A stretch of DNA of 27,809 nucleotides from JAHBNG01 sp039028975 (GTDB lineage Bacteria > Chloroflexota > Anaerolineae > Caldilineales > Caldilineaceae). This document shows, one piece after another, positions 1-7,902 of the stretch. The stretch is from contig JBCCHB010000197.1 of the NCBI GenBank assembly GCA_039028975.1, positions 1 through 27,809 of the forward strand, in the 5' to 3' direction. Below the pieces are notes generated by a model, which worked only from the letters and a program-made list of their open reading frames with translations, had not been told where the DNA came from and did no database searches. A program made the translations under genes and the position numbers. Every line of letters starts with the position of its first letter. Within the stretch, counting starts at the first letter, position 1.

Positions 1-28
1 CCGCCAGATTTTAGTCCCCTTTCGGACA

Positions 29-65
29 CCGTTTTTCCCTCTTTTAGGGGCGGAACGGCTTTTTT
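29..65 (+). terminator. Probable rho-independent terminator of a gene left of the window
   Basis: The arms CCGTT (29-33) and AACGG (54-58) enclose a second short stem CCCT/AGGG with an internal loop. The structure is followed by C and six T residues (60-65). On the plus strand this fits an intrinsic terminator for an upstream gene not included here. The stem is interrupted, so the call is moderate. Bases 66-135 hold no gene that I can see. Confidence 0.45.
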
Positions 66-135
66 ATACAACCTTTTTCTCATTCGGTCATGCTCCTATG
101 CTTGACCTCTTTTTTCTATGCCCTAACAGCCAAAC

Positions 136-717
136 TCAAGGGTTGCTAGACAAGGATAGATCATCAATCTTCACGGCTGATACTTTGCGACCATCAATGT
201 AGCTCCCATCTTGGTCAACACGCCAAAACTTGAGTGTACCGTATTGACTATTTTCATCTGTCCACCAATCAGGCGTTAGAAACCCTCGCTTGTCGCCGAA
301 ATCTGCAGGTGATGTCCATGTACGTTAATACCGTTAACCGTTAACATGGATGGAGATATCTGATGGCCAATCATCTGCCGATGATGCCGCTTCCGAGCAA
401 ATCTCCAGGCTCAGTTCCAAGCTGGTCGGAGCATCTTCTTTATAGAGGTAGTTCGAGAAATAATATTCAATGTGGCGATGAGAGAACCATACAAGTTGTG
501 CATGATAACGATCTGGATCATAAAAAGATACCGGGGTATCTGGACTGCCGATGTATGAATCTTGTCTAACCAAGCCACAAGTGGGTACAACTGAATGATT
601 AACAAAAGCACCGACAGGCATTTCAAATGTGAAGCCTCGATTCCGATCAAGGGTGCGACGCATGGGCAAGTGAAAAACAACCGAATCATGCACCCGGAGA
701 AGGTAGTCGTGAAGTTT
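136..717 (-). pseudogene. Decayed ArsR-type transcriptional regulator, C-terminal part
   Basis: Reading leftwards from about 717, one frame gives a protein containing HATCGL-like VVPTCGLVRQDSYIG, LVWFSHRHIEYYFSNYL and EICSEAASSADDWPSD, then VNG, two in-frame TAA stops (336-334 and 327-325), and then in the same frame TWTSPADFGDKRG, LTPDWWTDENSQYG and LKFWRVDQDGSYIDGRKVS up to TGA at 138-136. This matches, from memory, the C-terminal effector part of long ArsR-family regulators, where the junction normally reads like VNGVEIGTWTSP. The N-terminal winged-helix part is missing: a stop lies just upstream of 717. At the junction a 7-bp unit (TTAACGG) is tandemly duplicated, and about four bases seem lost, so the frame is restored but two stops are created. 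The gene is therefore both truncated and interrupted. Confidence 0.65.
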
Positions 718-789
718 TGACTAATAGAAGGGAAGTGAAATAGGATCAAAAGGATATAAAATTAACGCTGAAAATCCAAGGAAGCCCAA

Positions 790-897
790 ATGATCCAAAT
801 TACACTCGAATATAGATGCCCAAAATGTGAGTGCCTCGAAGTGATCAAAAATGGCAAAGACTACAACTCTACTTTCCGAAGAAAGGAGTTAACATAA
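790..897 (+). pseudogene. IS1-like InsA zinc-finger fragment
   Basis: A 35-codon reading frame starts MIQITLEYRCPKCECLEV and continues IKNGKDYNSTFRRKE before a stop. The C-P-x-C motif followed by a V-I-K-N-G-K stretch is typical of the N-terminal zinc finger of IS1-family InsA/InsAB proteins. In those proteins a second Cys pair and a helix-turn-helix follow; both are absent here. I take it for the 5' stub of an IS1-like transposase whose remainder has been lost. About 100 bp further on another, unrelated transposase remnant begins, so this is a nested or serially damaged insertion site. The identification rests on a short motif. Confidence 0.45.
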
Positions 898-998
898 GAT
901 GAGGTAGAGGGAGATAGATGAAACAAGTAGTGTAAAAATGTGACAGATAGCGATGAATAGGTCAGACTAGCAGAAGAAAAAATGCTAAGGAGGACCAA

Positions 999-1757
999 AT
1001 GTCAATCGCTATCGAAAGTACTCTACATGCAGTAGAGAGGGTTGTGCAAGATGTGGCAGTGGGAACGAATTTAGGGTTGGCGCATATGATGTGGGCGCTG
1101 ATGAACGGGTCGTTCCTGGGAAGCCGAGGAGCGATCTTTCCGGCGTTGCAGGCGAGCGGTTTCACAGAAGAAGAAAGTCGTCAAAGCTGGTCAGGGATGC
1201 GGTATGGGTCGTGGGAGAGTGAGGATCTGCTCAAGCCGTTGGGGGAGTATACTCAAGAAAGAGGAGAATGGGAAGTCCATAAATATGAGGGATATGAGCC
1301 GGTGGCGGTAGATTGGACAACATTTTGGCGGCCGAAATTGGAGGGGTGGCCAGGCCACTATTACCATGGGTTCTCAGGGAAAGCGGAAAAAGGAGTCGGC
1401 TTTGGTTTAATTGGCAAGGTGGGTCAAATCGGGGAACAGCGCATCGGATTGTTGGAGAAGATAGTGCGAGCTGACCAGGATGAGGAGATGAGTGCGAAGG
1501 CTCTCAAAGAAGCAACCCTACTAGTACACGATGGCCTAAATAAGCCTAGGGTTAGACGCCGCTATTTAGCTTAGAAATACCGGCTGTAACTATTGGTCTA
1601 TTTGAGCCGCAGTGTACTAGAGATATCGGCATCACTCTTGCCTCAAGAAGTGGTTGTAGTGGATGCTGGGGTTCGAGTTGCGGAATTGCAAGAAGCATCA
1701 ATTGAGCGGTATGTGGTACGACGGGCCATCAATTGTACGGCTCGTCGAGTTCTCTAA
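999..1757 (+). pseudogene. Broken DDE transposase
   Basis: A good Shine-Dalgarno (AGGAGG) precedes ATG 999. The first frame runs 191 codons to 1574 and contains VGTNLGLAHMMWALMNGSFL, SRGAIFPALQASGF, VAVDWTTFWRPKLEGW and GVGFGLIGKVGQIGEQRI. I recognise these as the N-terminal half of a family of large DDE transposases common in Chloroflexota; the D of VAVDWT is probably the first catalytic Asp. The frame is then lost. At about 1600-1757 another frame resumes with EVVVVDAGVRVAELQEASIE and YVVRRAINCTARRVL, which is the region of the second catalytic Asp, and again ends in a stop. The C-terminal third with the catalytic Glu is absent. I cannot assign an IS family number, and no terminal inverted repeats were identified. 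The element is immobile. Confidence 0.75.
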
Positions 1758-2064
1758 TGATATAGTGGGGATTTTGCCACACTCACAAATTTGCAAGCCA
1801 GCGCGTTTTGGGAAAAATCCGGAATAAGAGATAATTGTTACTGCATTTGTAAAAACCTTTCTTCAAGGCGATTCAGTCTATTTCCCAAGTTTGGCTGAAT
1901 CCTCAACGCCACCCTACGTTCTTTCAATATTCGCGAGAGAGTAGGTGTGTTAATTTTTCCGTTTGATGTCTCTTGCTCATACGTATTTGTCCGCCATCGT
2001 GCTATTCTTGCGTTTAGTTGTTATAATCCACCTATCTGATAATACCAAAAATCCAGGAGGATAT
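1758..2064. other. Intergenic stretch without a recognisable gene
   Basis: About 300 bp lie between the transposase remnant and the small RHH gene. The left part may be further decayed transposase sequence, but I could not align it to anything. A perfect -10 box TATAAT lies at 2022-2027, about 37 bp ahead of the start codon at 2065, but no convincing -35 box stands 16-18 bp upstream of it. If it is a promoter it is weak or activator-dependent. Confidence 0.4.
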
Positions 2065-2265
2065 ATGGAAAATAGATCAGAGAGGATGACTATTCGATTG
2101 GGAAAAGAGCATGCAGGTCTTCTTGACAAATTAGAGGAATATACTGGGTTAAATCGTACGAGATTAATCAGAATAATTATTGATCAAACAGCGATAAATC
2201 TGGGAATGGAGCCTGTAGGAAAAATCCCAAAATATTTCAGTCATGTGGAGCAGATAAGGACTTAG
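2065..2265 (+). CDS. Small ribbon-helix-helix (CopG/Arc-like) protein
   Basis: This encodes 66 residues. The start at 2065 is chosen because CAGGAGG precedes the ATG at ideal spacing; the open frame extends further upstream, but with no ribosome site and non-protein-like sequence. The protein reads MENRSERMTIRLGKEHAGLL, then a helix DKLEEYTG and a second helix LNRTRLIRIIIDQTAINLG. The pattern of a short beta strand (MTIRL) followed by two helices separated by a turn (TGLNR) is that of ribbon-helix-helix DNA-binding proteins such as CopG or antitoxins. No toxin gene is visible beside it, so it is either an orphan regulator or a stranded antitoxin next to mobile-element debris. A -10 box lies at 2022-2027. 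The family fold is likely; the target is unknown. Confidence 0.7.
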   Translation: MENRSERMTIRLGKEHAGLLDKLEEYTGLNRTRLIRIIIDQTAINLGMEPVGKIPKYFSHVEQIRT

Positions 2266-2305
2266 AGGTCTAGTCACCATAGAGTCATAGAACTGACGGT
2301 TATAT

Positions 2306-2342
2306 AAAAAACAACGCTACCTGCACAAACCAGGTAGCGTTG
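2306..2342 (-). terminator. Intrinsic terminator downstream of tRNA-Glu
   Basis: Arms of 12 bp at 2312-2323 and 2331-2342 (CAACGCTACCTG and its complement) enclose a 7-base loop. On the minus strand the stem is followed by six U residues (2311-2306). The T tract is on the minus-strand side only, so this terminates the tRNA transcript about 100 nt after the mature 3' end. Confidence 0.85.
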
Positions 2343-2445
2343 CTAAATGCACATTAACATCCAAATATTTAGAATACTCTCCATTATGCAATGGTAGGTC
2401 GAACGCTAATGTAAGCGGGTACCTTTTTTTGATACCCAAAGAAAG

Positions 2446-2518
2446 TACCCCCAAGGGGATTCGAACCCCTGTCGCAGGCTTGAAAGGCCTGAGTCCTGGT
2501 CCACTAGACGATGGGGGC
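2446..2518 (-). tRNA. tRNA-Glu, anticodon TTC
   Basis: Read on the minus strand from 2518, the acceptor strand GCCCCCA pairs with TGGGGGT (2453-2447), followed by discriminator A at 2446. The D arm contains TCGTCTAGTGGACCAGGAC. The anticodon stem CAGGC/GCCTG closes a loop CTTTCAA with anticodon TTC, and the T arm CAGGGGTTCGAATCCCCT includes the standard GGTTCGAATCC. The 3' CCA is not encoded (the next bases are CTT) and must be added post-transcriptionally. The gene is a single transcription unit with its own promoter at 2546-2574 and terminator at 2306-2342. Confidence 0.97.
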
Positions 2519-2545
2519 GTTTTCTCTATCTCCAAACGCTTGATG

Positions 2546-2574
2546 AGTATATCAATCCATAGCGATTGGGTCAA
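2546..2574 (-). promoter_or_regulatory. Sigma-70-type promoter of tRNA-Glu
   Basis: On the minus strand TTGACC (2574-2569) and TATACT (2551-2546) are separated by exactly 17 bp. The expected start lies about 20 bases before the mature tRNA 5' end. Box quality and placement make this one of the clearest promoters of the window. Confidence 0.85.
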
Positions 2575-2730
2575 ATTTGGGAATGGCTTAATTTATCTTT
2601 TTCTGACTCATGTGCGGCTATATCCCAACTATAGGGAATATCAGCGCTCTCTCTTCGTCCCCGAACCTAGGATGTACCCCATTCACAAACCATATGAAAT
2701 CGCTCTTCATCAATGGGGCCTTGAATTCAA

Positions 2731-2785
2731 CCCGTATTTGACTCATATTTGCTTCGTATTTGGCTCGTATTCGTTCGGTATTGAC
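2731..2785 (+). repeat. Five tandem 11-bp direct repeats upstream of the nitrilase gene
   Basis: Five consecutive 11-base units share the pattern yTCGTATTTGn: CCCGTATTTGA, CTCATATTTGC, TTCGTATTTGG, CTCGTATTCGT, TCGGTATTGAC. The period is close to one helical turn, so all copies face the same side of the DNA. They end 64 bp before the -10 box at 2849. This arrangement is typical of binding sites for activators that load as a row of monomers (for example, heptamer repeats with 11-bp spacing for SARP-type regulators). The remaining bases from 2575 to 2890 hold no gene. Confidence 0.6.
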
Positions 2786-2848
2786 TTCCTAATAGTGACT
2801 ACAGGAATTTGAAAGGAATGATATATACAAAACTTTAGCACTTTGAGG

Positions 2849-2854
2849 TATAAT
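2849..2854 (+). promoter_or_regulatory. -10 box of the nitrilase gene, no good -35
   Basis: TATAAT stands 36 bp before the TTG start codon at 2891. At the expected -35 position (2826-2831) the sequence is TACAAA-like and does not resemble TTGACA. This suits a promoter that needs an activator, in line with the phased repeats at 2731-2785. Confidence 0.45.
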
Positions 2855-2890
2855 GCTATGAAAATTTACTTCCGCTAAAGGAGTGTTTCA

Positions 2891-4198
2891 TTGGATAGAT
2901 TGATTACCGCGTGTGTCCAACAGCGCATGAGGTTACCGAATAGCATTGATGACTATGTTGGTGATTTACGTCGTTTTATGCGAATCGCTGAAAAGAAGAA
3001 TGCTCGACTGATCATCTTTCCTGAGTTGGCTGGAATAATGATTGCACCAACTCTATTGCAAGATTTCCGCTCAAGTTTACTAAAACGCTCTGATCAAAGT
3101 CGCCGAGCATCAGCATCATTCTGGGAAAAGTTGTCCGGGCCGATTTATAATGGCGCTGCTGCTCTTCTTCGCGCGAATTTCCGTAATAGCGTAGAGGCCT
3201 TATTAGAGGTGGCCCCGGATCAACTCTTAGACACCTATGTAGACGTCTTTGCTGGGCTGGCTAAAGAATTTGGTGTCACAATCGTTGCCCCTAGTTGCTA
3301 TCTTCCTGATCGACTGACCAAAAATATTCACAATATGGCTGGCGTATTTGGCCCAAATGGTGAAGAGCTAGGCTTCCAGGCCAAAGTAATGGTTCATCCA
3401 AGTAGTGATGAATTGGGGCAGCCAGGTGAGAGTTGGGAAGTAGTTCCAACTGAAGTGGGGCGCTTAGGGGTCATACTAGGGAGTGATGTTCTCTATCCAG
3501 AAGTAGGGAGGCTACTGGCCTATCAGAAGGCCGATGTCCTTATTTCGCAGGCCGCATGTGTAGAACCCGTTCAATATAATAAGGTGCGTTCCGGTATGCT
3601 AGCACGAATGCAAGACAATCAACTTTTCGGCGTCTCCAGTTTTCTAGTGGGTCCAAACGAACTCCTGGGAGACAGACGTTCTCCTTTTGTGGGGCGTTCG
3701 GCAGTTTTTGCTCCTCAAGAGCTAACGTTACGCCTAAATGGCATTATGGTGGAAATGGGGAATCAGCGAAGTGAAGGCGTGATCACCGCTGAATGGGATT
3801 TTGCTGAGCTTCGAGAACTTTGGCATTCGTCTGAAACGCCAATTCGCCAGCTCCCCACTGATGAGAAGATACAACCATTGCTTGGTCAATTGTATGAGCG
3901 ATTGCAAAACTTACCGTTCTATCGCTCGCAGGATGAGCTGCTAGAGCTACCAGAACAGAGTTCATTTAACGGATCGACCTTAGAGGCGGTTACGCTTACG
4001 CTAGACGAACTGCCTGTAGTTAGCTCCATTTCGTCTCGCTGGCCTTTGCCAGAGCTACCTGATTTGAGCGATCTGCCCTTTGAACAGACCATTGACGATA
4101 CGGATCTTCAAACACTCGTTTCTCAAAATACCCTGATTATAGGTGCTGACGATGAAACTGAAGAGCTAGACGCTCTAAACGACCACGGCGGGAAATAA
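2891..4198 (+). CDS. Carbon-nitrogen hydrolase (nitrilase superfamily)
   Basis: This 435-residue protein starts at TTG 2891, supported by AAAGGAG at good spacing. The nitrilase-superfamily triad is visible: Glu45 in IIFPELAG, Lys165 in GFQAKVMVHP, and Cys223 in VLISQAACVEP. The fold therefore hydrolyses a C-N bond (amide, nitrile or carbamoyl) through a cysteine thioester; the substrate cannot be read from the sequence. Two features differ from the compact 270-300-residue family members: an insertion at about 55-115 between the Glu and Lys segments, and an acidic, Leu/Pro-rich tail of about 110 residues (325-435) without a recognised domain. No signal peptide is visible, so the enzyme is probably cytoplasmic. 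It is monocistronic and convergent with the lipoprotein gene 94 bp downstream; no terminator hairpin is evident in that gap. Confidence 0.85.
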   Translation: MDRLITACVQQRMRLPNSIDDYVGDLRRFMRIAEKKNARLIIFPELAGIMIAPTLLQDFRSSLLKRSDQSRRASASFWEKLSGPIYNGAAALLRANFRNSVEALLEVAPDQLLDTYVDVFAGLAKEFGVTIVAPSCYLPDRLTKNIHNMAGVFGPNGEELGFQAKVMVHPSSDELGQPGESWEVVPTEVGRLGVILGSDVLYPEVGRLLAYQKADVLISQAACVEPVQYNKVRSGMLARMQDNQLFGVSSFLVGPNELLGDRRSPFVGRSAVFAPQELTLRLNGIMVEMGNQRSEGVITAEWDFAELRELWHSSETPIRQLPTDEKIQPLLGQLYERLQNLPFYRSQDELLELPEQSSFNGSTLEAVTLTLDELPVVSSISSRWPLPELPDLSDLPFEQTIDDTDLQTLVSQNTLIIGADDETEELDALNDHGGK

Positions 4199-4292
4199 TT
4201 GAGAGACACTCCTGAACTGGGGTTCGCGAGGTGATGATATGAGCGTCATGGCGTTGACGATTGGTTAGAGCTATACGATTACGAGCTTTAAT

Positions 4293-5591
4293 CTACTTTG
4301 GAGACCAAATAGCAAATACACCTGAACTGACTCGTGTTGGTCTTTCCTCTTCTAGCTTCTGAACAAAAATTCCCCGCTGGTTAACGCTGTTTGATCCTGC
4401 ATAGACAAATGCCGAGCTATCTGGTGCCCAAATTGAGATGCTTTGGGCGTATTGATCAAAAAAGGCTAGATAGTTACGCATGAATACCCGGGTAGGAATA
4501 AACGTGTCATATTCTGTTATGCCATCCTCCTGCCAAACCTTCCACCTCAACCCTGTCTGATTGTCGCTTACTTCAAATTGCATAAAGGCCAGCTTCTTGC
4601 CATCAGGGCTCCAGAAAAAGGCCAAAACAGGATCGGTGCTCAGCTCTATGGTACTGGTTGTTGCCAGATTTTGTACATACAAAGAACCCATTCCTGCTGC
4701 GCCTGAATTCTGTTCTGATATGGTATAGGCTAGCCACTCTTCATTTGGTGCAAGGTTAAAACTGATTGAACCGGAGTAACTGGTCAACTCCTCTACTTCT
4801 GTCCCCAATCTATCTGAGATAACGAGATGCCCTTGTCCTTGCATGTCATCGATAGAAAAGAGAAGTCGCTCTCCATCAGTGAGCCACTGAGGTGCAGGAA
4901 AACCAGAAGACGCATCCGATAGAGCCTCCTGCTCTCCCTGGAGCGTGTAAATGCTAACCACTGAATTGCTTACGTGAGATAGAAGCTCCTGTCCGTTTGG
5001 AGACCAGGAAAAATAGAACGGCTGCCCTTCTGCAATTGTTTCTGTCTCTACCTCTTCATCCGACAGATCCACTAAGCGCAGCGCGAGTGAAGGTGAGTTT
5101 TGAAACACCCAGTTGCTTAGGTATGCTAATCTTTCGCTGTCAGGAGACCAGTAGATGTAAAAAGGTGCAAATGGCAGGTCAATGTCATTGAGAATGGTGC
5201 CATCTGGTTGGCCGATCATAAGCGAGGGCTGAATACGAGAACCACGAGACTCAATTTGAGTCCAAGCAATGCGTTGGCTGTTGGGTGACCAAGTTGGCTG
5301 CTGATAGATAAGTGTACGCGAGGCATTTTGGGTAATAGCCTGCCTTCGGCTGCCATTTGGGTCCATGGTGTAGAGATTGCCATCCCGCCCAATGAGAAGA
5401 AGGCGGTTGTCTCGATCATCAATGGTACCACTCTCGGTTCTATCTGGATCTAATGTGAGAAAAAATCTAGGACGTTCCTCACCGTTTGGCACTGTCACGC
5501 AGCCTGCGAGGAGCAGTATAGCTGACAAAAAGATCAACGAGATAGATAGATTGCGATAACGTTTGATGGGAAAGGCTCCGCAGTAAGTCAT
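4293..5591 (-). CDS. Lipoprotein with WD40-like (PD40/TolB-type) beta-propeller
   Basis: The predicted product is 432 residues long. The start at 5591 (MTYCGAFPIKRYRNLS) is chosen because GGAG precedes it at ideal spacing and leads straight into a lipoprotein signal: a basic n-region, the hydrophobic stretch SISLIFLSAILL and lipobox LAGC with Cys31. A further upstream ATG at 5645 exists but gives an unlikely N-terminus. The mature part contains at least six PD40-type blade motifs: SPNSQRIAWTQ, SPDSERLAYLS, SPNGQELLSH, APNEEWLAYTI, SPDGKKLAFMQ and APDSSAFVYAG. These form a beta-propeller as in TolB C-terminal domains and DPP-IV-like propellers. No catalytic domain follows, so it is probably a membrane-anchored binding or scaffold protein. 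It lies downstream of the CocE-like gene with a 179-bp gap, so co-transcription is possible but not shown. Confidence 0.85.
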   Translation of the reverse strand: MTYCGAFPIKRYRNLSISLIFLSAILLLAGCVTVPNGEERPRFFLTLDPDRTESGTIDDRDNRLLLIGRDGNLYTMDPNGSRRQAITQNASRTLIYQQPTWSPNSQRIAWTQIESRGSRIQPSLMIGQPDGTILNDIDLPFAPFYIYWSPDSERLAYLSNWVFQNSPSLALRLVDLSDEEVETETIAEGQPFYFSWSPNGQELLSHVSNSVVSIYTLQGEQEALSDASSGFPAPQWLTDGERLLFSIDDMQGQGHLVISDRLGTEVEELTSYSGSISFNLAPNEEWLAYTISEQNSGAAGMGSLYVQNLATTSTIELSTDPVLAFFWSPDGKKLAFMQFEVSDNQTGLRWKVWQEDGITEYDTFIPTRVFMRNYLAFFDQYAQSISIWAPDSSAFVYAGSNSVNQRGIFVQKLEEERPTRVSSGVFAIWSPK

Positions 5592-5770
5592 GACTTCTCC
5601 AGGTATCAAAAAGAGGTACAGCAGATCCCAGCGGGGAAGTAGCATCTCCAGATGCCTAGCTGTTCTTGTCTACTGTAGGATGGCACGAGTATCCATGAAG
5701 ATACCACAGTTCACTTCACCGTTATGCAAAACCCCTTACAAATGATAGGTGCATGGAGCGCTCAGGATTC

Positions 5771-7513
5771 CTAACCGCCCGATGGTATGACGGGCAAAAT
5801 CAAATGAGACGGATACATGCTATCATGGTAAATTGTCTGGTGCGCTGCCCGCATTTCAATCTCTTCGCCGTAGCTTTTTCCTGTATTGAGGTTTCGGTTA
5901 AAGCGAGGGAAGTTGGATGACGAGATCTCTAGCCGCATCGAATGTCCTCTGCGGAAGACGTTCCCTGTGACGCCTACATTGATAGTATATTCGTAGACCT
6001 TATTGGGCTCCAATAGAGTTGGGGTAGACATACTTTCTCTGTAGCGAGCTCGCAGAATGCCATCGCAGAGATTTTTAGCATAGCCAGAGGGAGAGACGTC
6101 CACTAACTTGGCAGTCCAATCTGTATCTTGAGCGTCAGTCGCTGCATAAAGTATGAGCTTTATCGGACCGGTTACCTCCAGATCCTCGTCAAGCGGCGGC
6201 GTTGTATAACAGAGTACGTCACTGCGCATCTCGACGGAGCGCTGATCATAGGGTCCCCATGGAACAATTTGAGGGCGACAACATGTATTTCCTCCTTTGG
6301 TCTGGACAGGAAAACGCGGGTCATAGACAAAGTGATCGGTTGATTGAGTATTCGATTCAGCTGTAGGTGGCGAAAGGGTGAGGGTGCCATCTCCGCGCAA
6401 GGTATTGGCACTGCCGTTTGAATGAATGTGCCATTTCTGCCACTCTGTGCGAGCCAACGGCCATTCGTTTTCATCTCTCCACTGGTTGATACCCATGATG
6501 AAGAGCTTTACGGGTGGTTCATCAACCACGCCGTTCTCCTCACCTTTGAGCCAGTAGCTTAGCCACCGAAACTCCTCCATGGCCAGATCTAACATTGACT
6601 GAGGGCCAAAATCTATATCTCCAACCTTGGAAGAGGCAACCAAATTGTGAGTCCATGGCCCTACAATGAGTTTGCTCTGTCGTGCTTTGTCTGTTCTACC
6701 ATGCTGGCGAAGACCATTGAAGTTGGTAAAGGTCTGTTCAGCCCATAGATCGTACCAGCCACCAATATTTAGCGCGGGTGCCTTCATTTCATTCCACTTG
6801 CCTTCTACATTAATTTGTGCCCAATACGCATCATACCTATCATGCTTTATCCAATCTTTCCAGTAGTCGATGCTTCGTCCGGCTAGTTCATCCTTTTGGG
6901 AGAGAGGTAGAGCCATAAAGGCTTCGGTCCAATTCTGATATTCCAAGCTCTGGTTGGTATGACCGTGGGCACCCATTCCCCACATCAACATAACGCCAAG
7001 GCTGAGGGCACCACCAGGGTATGCGCAATCCTGAAAGAGATTAGTGCAGGTAATGCTTGGGGCCATACAAGTCAGGTATGGGCTGCCCAAAGGAGCCGAA
7101 AGCCATTGGGTCATACCCAAATAAGAGCCACCAGAGGTACCAATTTTTCCGTTACTCCATGCCTGTTGACCGATCCATTCTTGAGTGTCGTAACCGTCCT
7201 CGGCTTCGCTCATAAATGGATAGAAGGCCCCATCCGAGTCATAGCGGCCCCGGGTGTCCTGGATAACGCAGGCAAAGCCCAAACTGGCTAAGGCCCGGGC
7301 ACGCTGAATCGTGGCATCTCCATTGTTGCTGTAGGGTGTACGAATTAAGACTGTGGGGAACGTTTCGCTTTTTTCAATTGTGTTGGGGTCGTTTTCAAAC
7401 GGAGCTGAGTACAAATGTGTTACCTTGGGTAGATAAATGTCGGCCGATAACTCAACGCCGTCCCGCATAGGGACACGAACGTTGAGACGCATCTCGATTT
7501 CGTAATGGATCAT
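5771..7513 (-). CDS. CocE/NonD family hydrolase (X-Pro dipeptidyl-peptidase S15 type)
   Basis: The predicted product is 580 residues long. The start at 7513 gives MIHYEIEMRLNVRVPMRDGV, the usual N-terminus of this family; an open frame extends 26 codons upstream but without family likeness. The alpha/beta-hydrolase triad is visible: nucleophile Ser130 in GTSGGSYLGM, Asp255 in NIGGWYDLW and His289 in VGPWTH. VPMRDGVELSADIYLP and QDTRGRYDSDG (oxyanion region) are further family hallmarks. The C-terminal jelly-roll domain contains DVLCYTTPPLDEDLEVTGPI and the late RLEISSSNFPRFNRN motif. CocE-type enzymes hydrolyse esters or acyl-amides, and S15 peptidases cleave X-Pro dipeptides; the substrate here is open. 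No signal peptide is visible. The gene is divergent from the histidine kinase, with a hairpin element between them. Confidence 0.92.
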   Translation of the reverse strand: MIHYEIEMRLNVRVPMRDGVELSADIYLPKVTHLYSAPFENDPNTIEKSETFPTVLIRTPYSNNGDATIQRARALASLGFACVIQDTRGRYDSDGAFYPFMSEAEDGYDTQEWIGQQAWSNGKIGTSGGSYLGMTQWLSAPLGSPYLTCMAPSITCTNLFQDCAYPGGALSLGVMLMWGMGAHGHTNQSLEYQNWTEAFMALPLSQKDELAGRSIDYWKDWIKHDRYDAYWAQINVEGKWNEMKAPALNIGGWYDLWAEQTFTNFNGLRQHGRTDKARQSKLIVGPWTHNLVASSKVGDIDFGPQSMLDLAMEEFRWLSYWLKGEENGVVDEPPVKLFIMGINQWRDENEWPLARTEWQKWHIHSNGSANTLRGDGTLTLSPPTAESNTQSTDHFVYDPRFPVQTKGGNTCCRPQIVPWGPYDQRSVEMRSDVLCYTTPPLDEDLEVTGPIKLILYAATDAQDTDWTAKLVDVSPSGYAKNLCDGILRARYRESMSTPTLLEPNKVYEYTINVGVTGNVFRRGHSMRLEISSSNFPRFNRNLNTGKSYGEEIEMRAAHQTIYHDSMYPSHLILPVIPSGG

Positions 7514-7651
7514 AGGATTCCGTTCATTCTCTTTGCATATCACTTCACTGTTTCTGTTCGGAAGACATCTTCTCAATTTGCCTTCCCCCATCTACTCTGC
7601 CATACTATTTTAGGTAGCCCAAGTTTGGTTCTTTAAGGAATAAACGTAAAG

Positions 7652-7697
7652 AACTTGCGTGGCTCATTCGGGTGTGACCCAGTCCAACGAGCAAGTT
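7652..7697. repeat. Intergenic hairpin element, copy A
   Basis: AACTTGC (7652-7658) and GCAAGTT (7691-7697) form the outer stem, and GGGT (7670-7673) with ACCC (7677-7680) forms an inner hairpin with a 3-base loop. A related copy of the same length and layout lies at 12135-12186. Identity over the shared ~50 bases is roughly three quarters, with identical outer arms. No T tract follows, so it is not a typical terminator. It sits in the divergent region between the CocE-like and kinase genes. Confidence 0.55.
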
Positions 7698-7773
7698 ATA
7701 TAAATTTCTTTCCATAGAGGCTTGGGCGAAAAGGCTAGGTAGATAGCCCCGTTCACACCAGCAACATCCTTAT

Positions 7774-7802
7774 TTATTAGCGATTAGGTCAAAACGTATA
7801 CT
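7774..7802 (+). promoter_or_regulatory. Candidate promoter of the sensor-kinase operon
   Basis: TTATTA (7774-7779) and TATACT (7797-7802) are separated by 17 bp. The -10 is good and the -35 matches the consensus in part. Transcription would start near 7810 and give a leader of about 90 nt before the ATG at 7903. Confidence 0.4.
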
Positions 7803-7902
7803 TGGCCAGAAAATTTTGTCCTGCCTTGTGACCAATCCACTCTGGAAATTTCCAAGAAGAGAGGAAAGAACTTTTCTGGCTATCCATAGACTACTTGTGC
7901 TC

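Noticed and set aside
2065..2265. Toxin-antitoxin pair built on the ribbon-helix-helix protein
   Set aside because: No second small gene follows; the next feature is the tRNA terminator on the other strand.
2429..2812. Open frame of 127 codons on the plus strand across the tRNA-Glu gene
   Set aside because: It runs through the tRNA and the tRNA promoter on the opposite strand, has no ribosome site, and its sequence is not protein-like.
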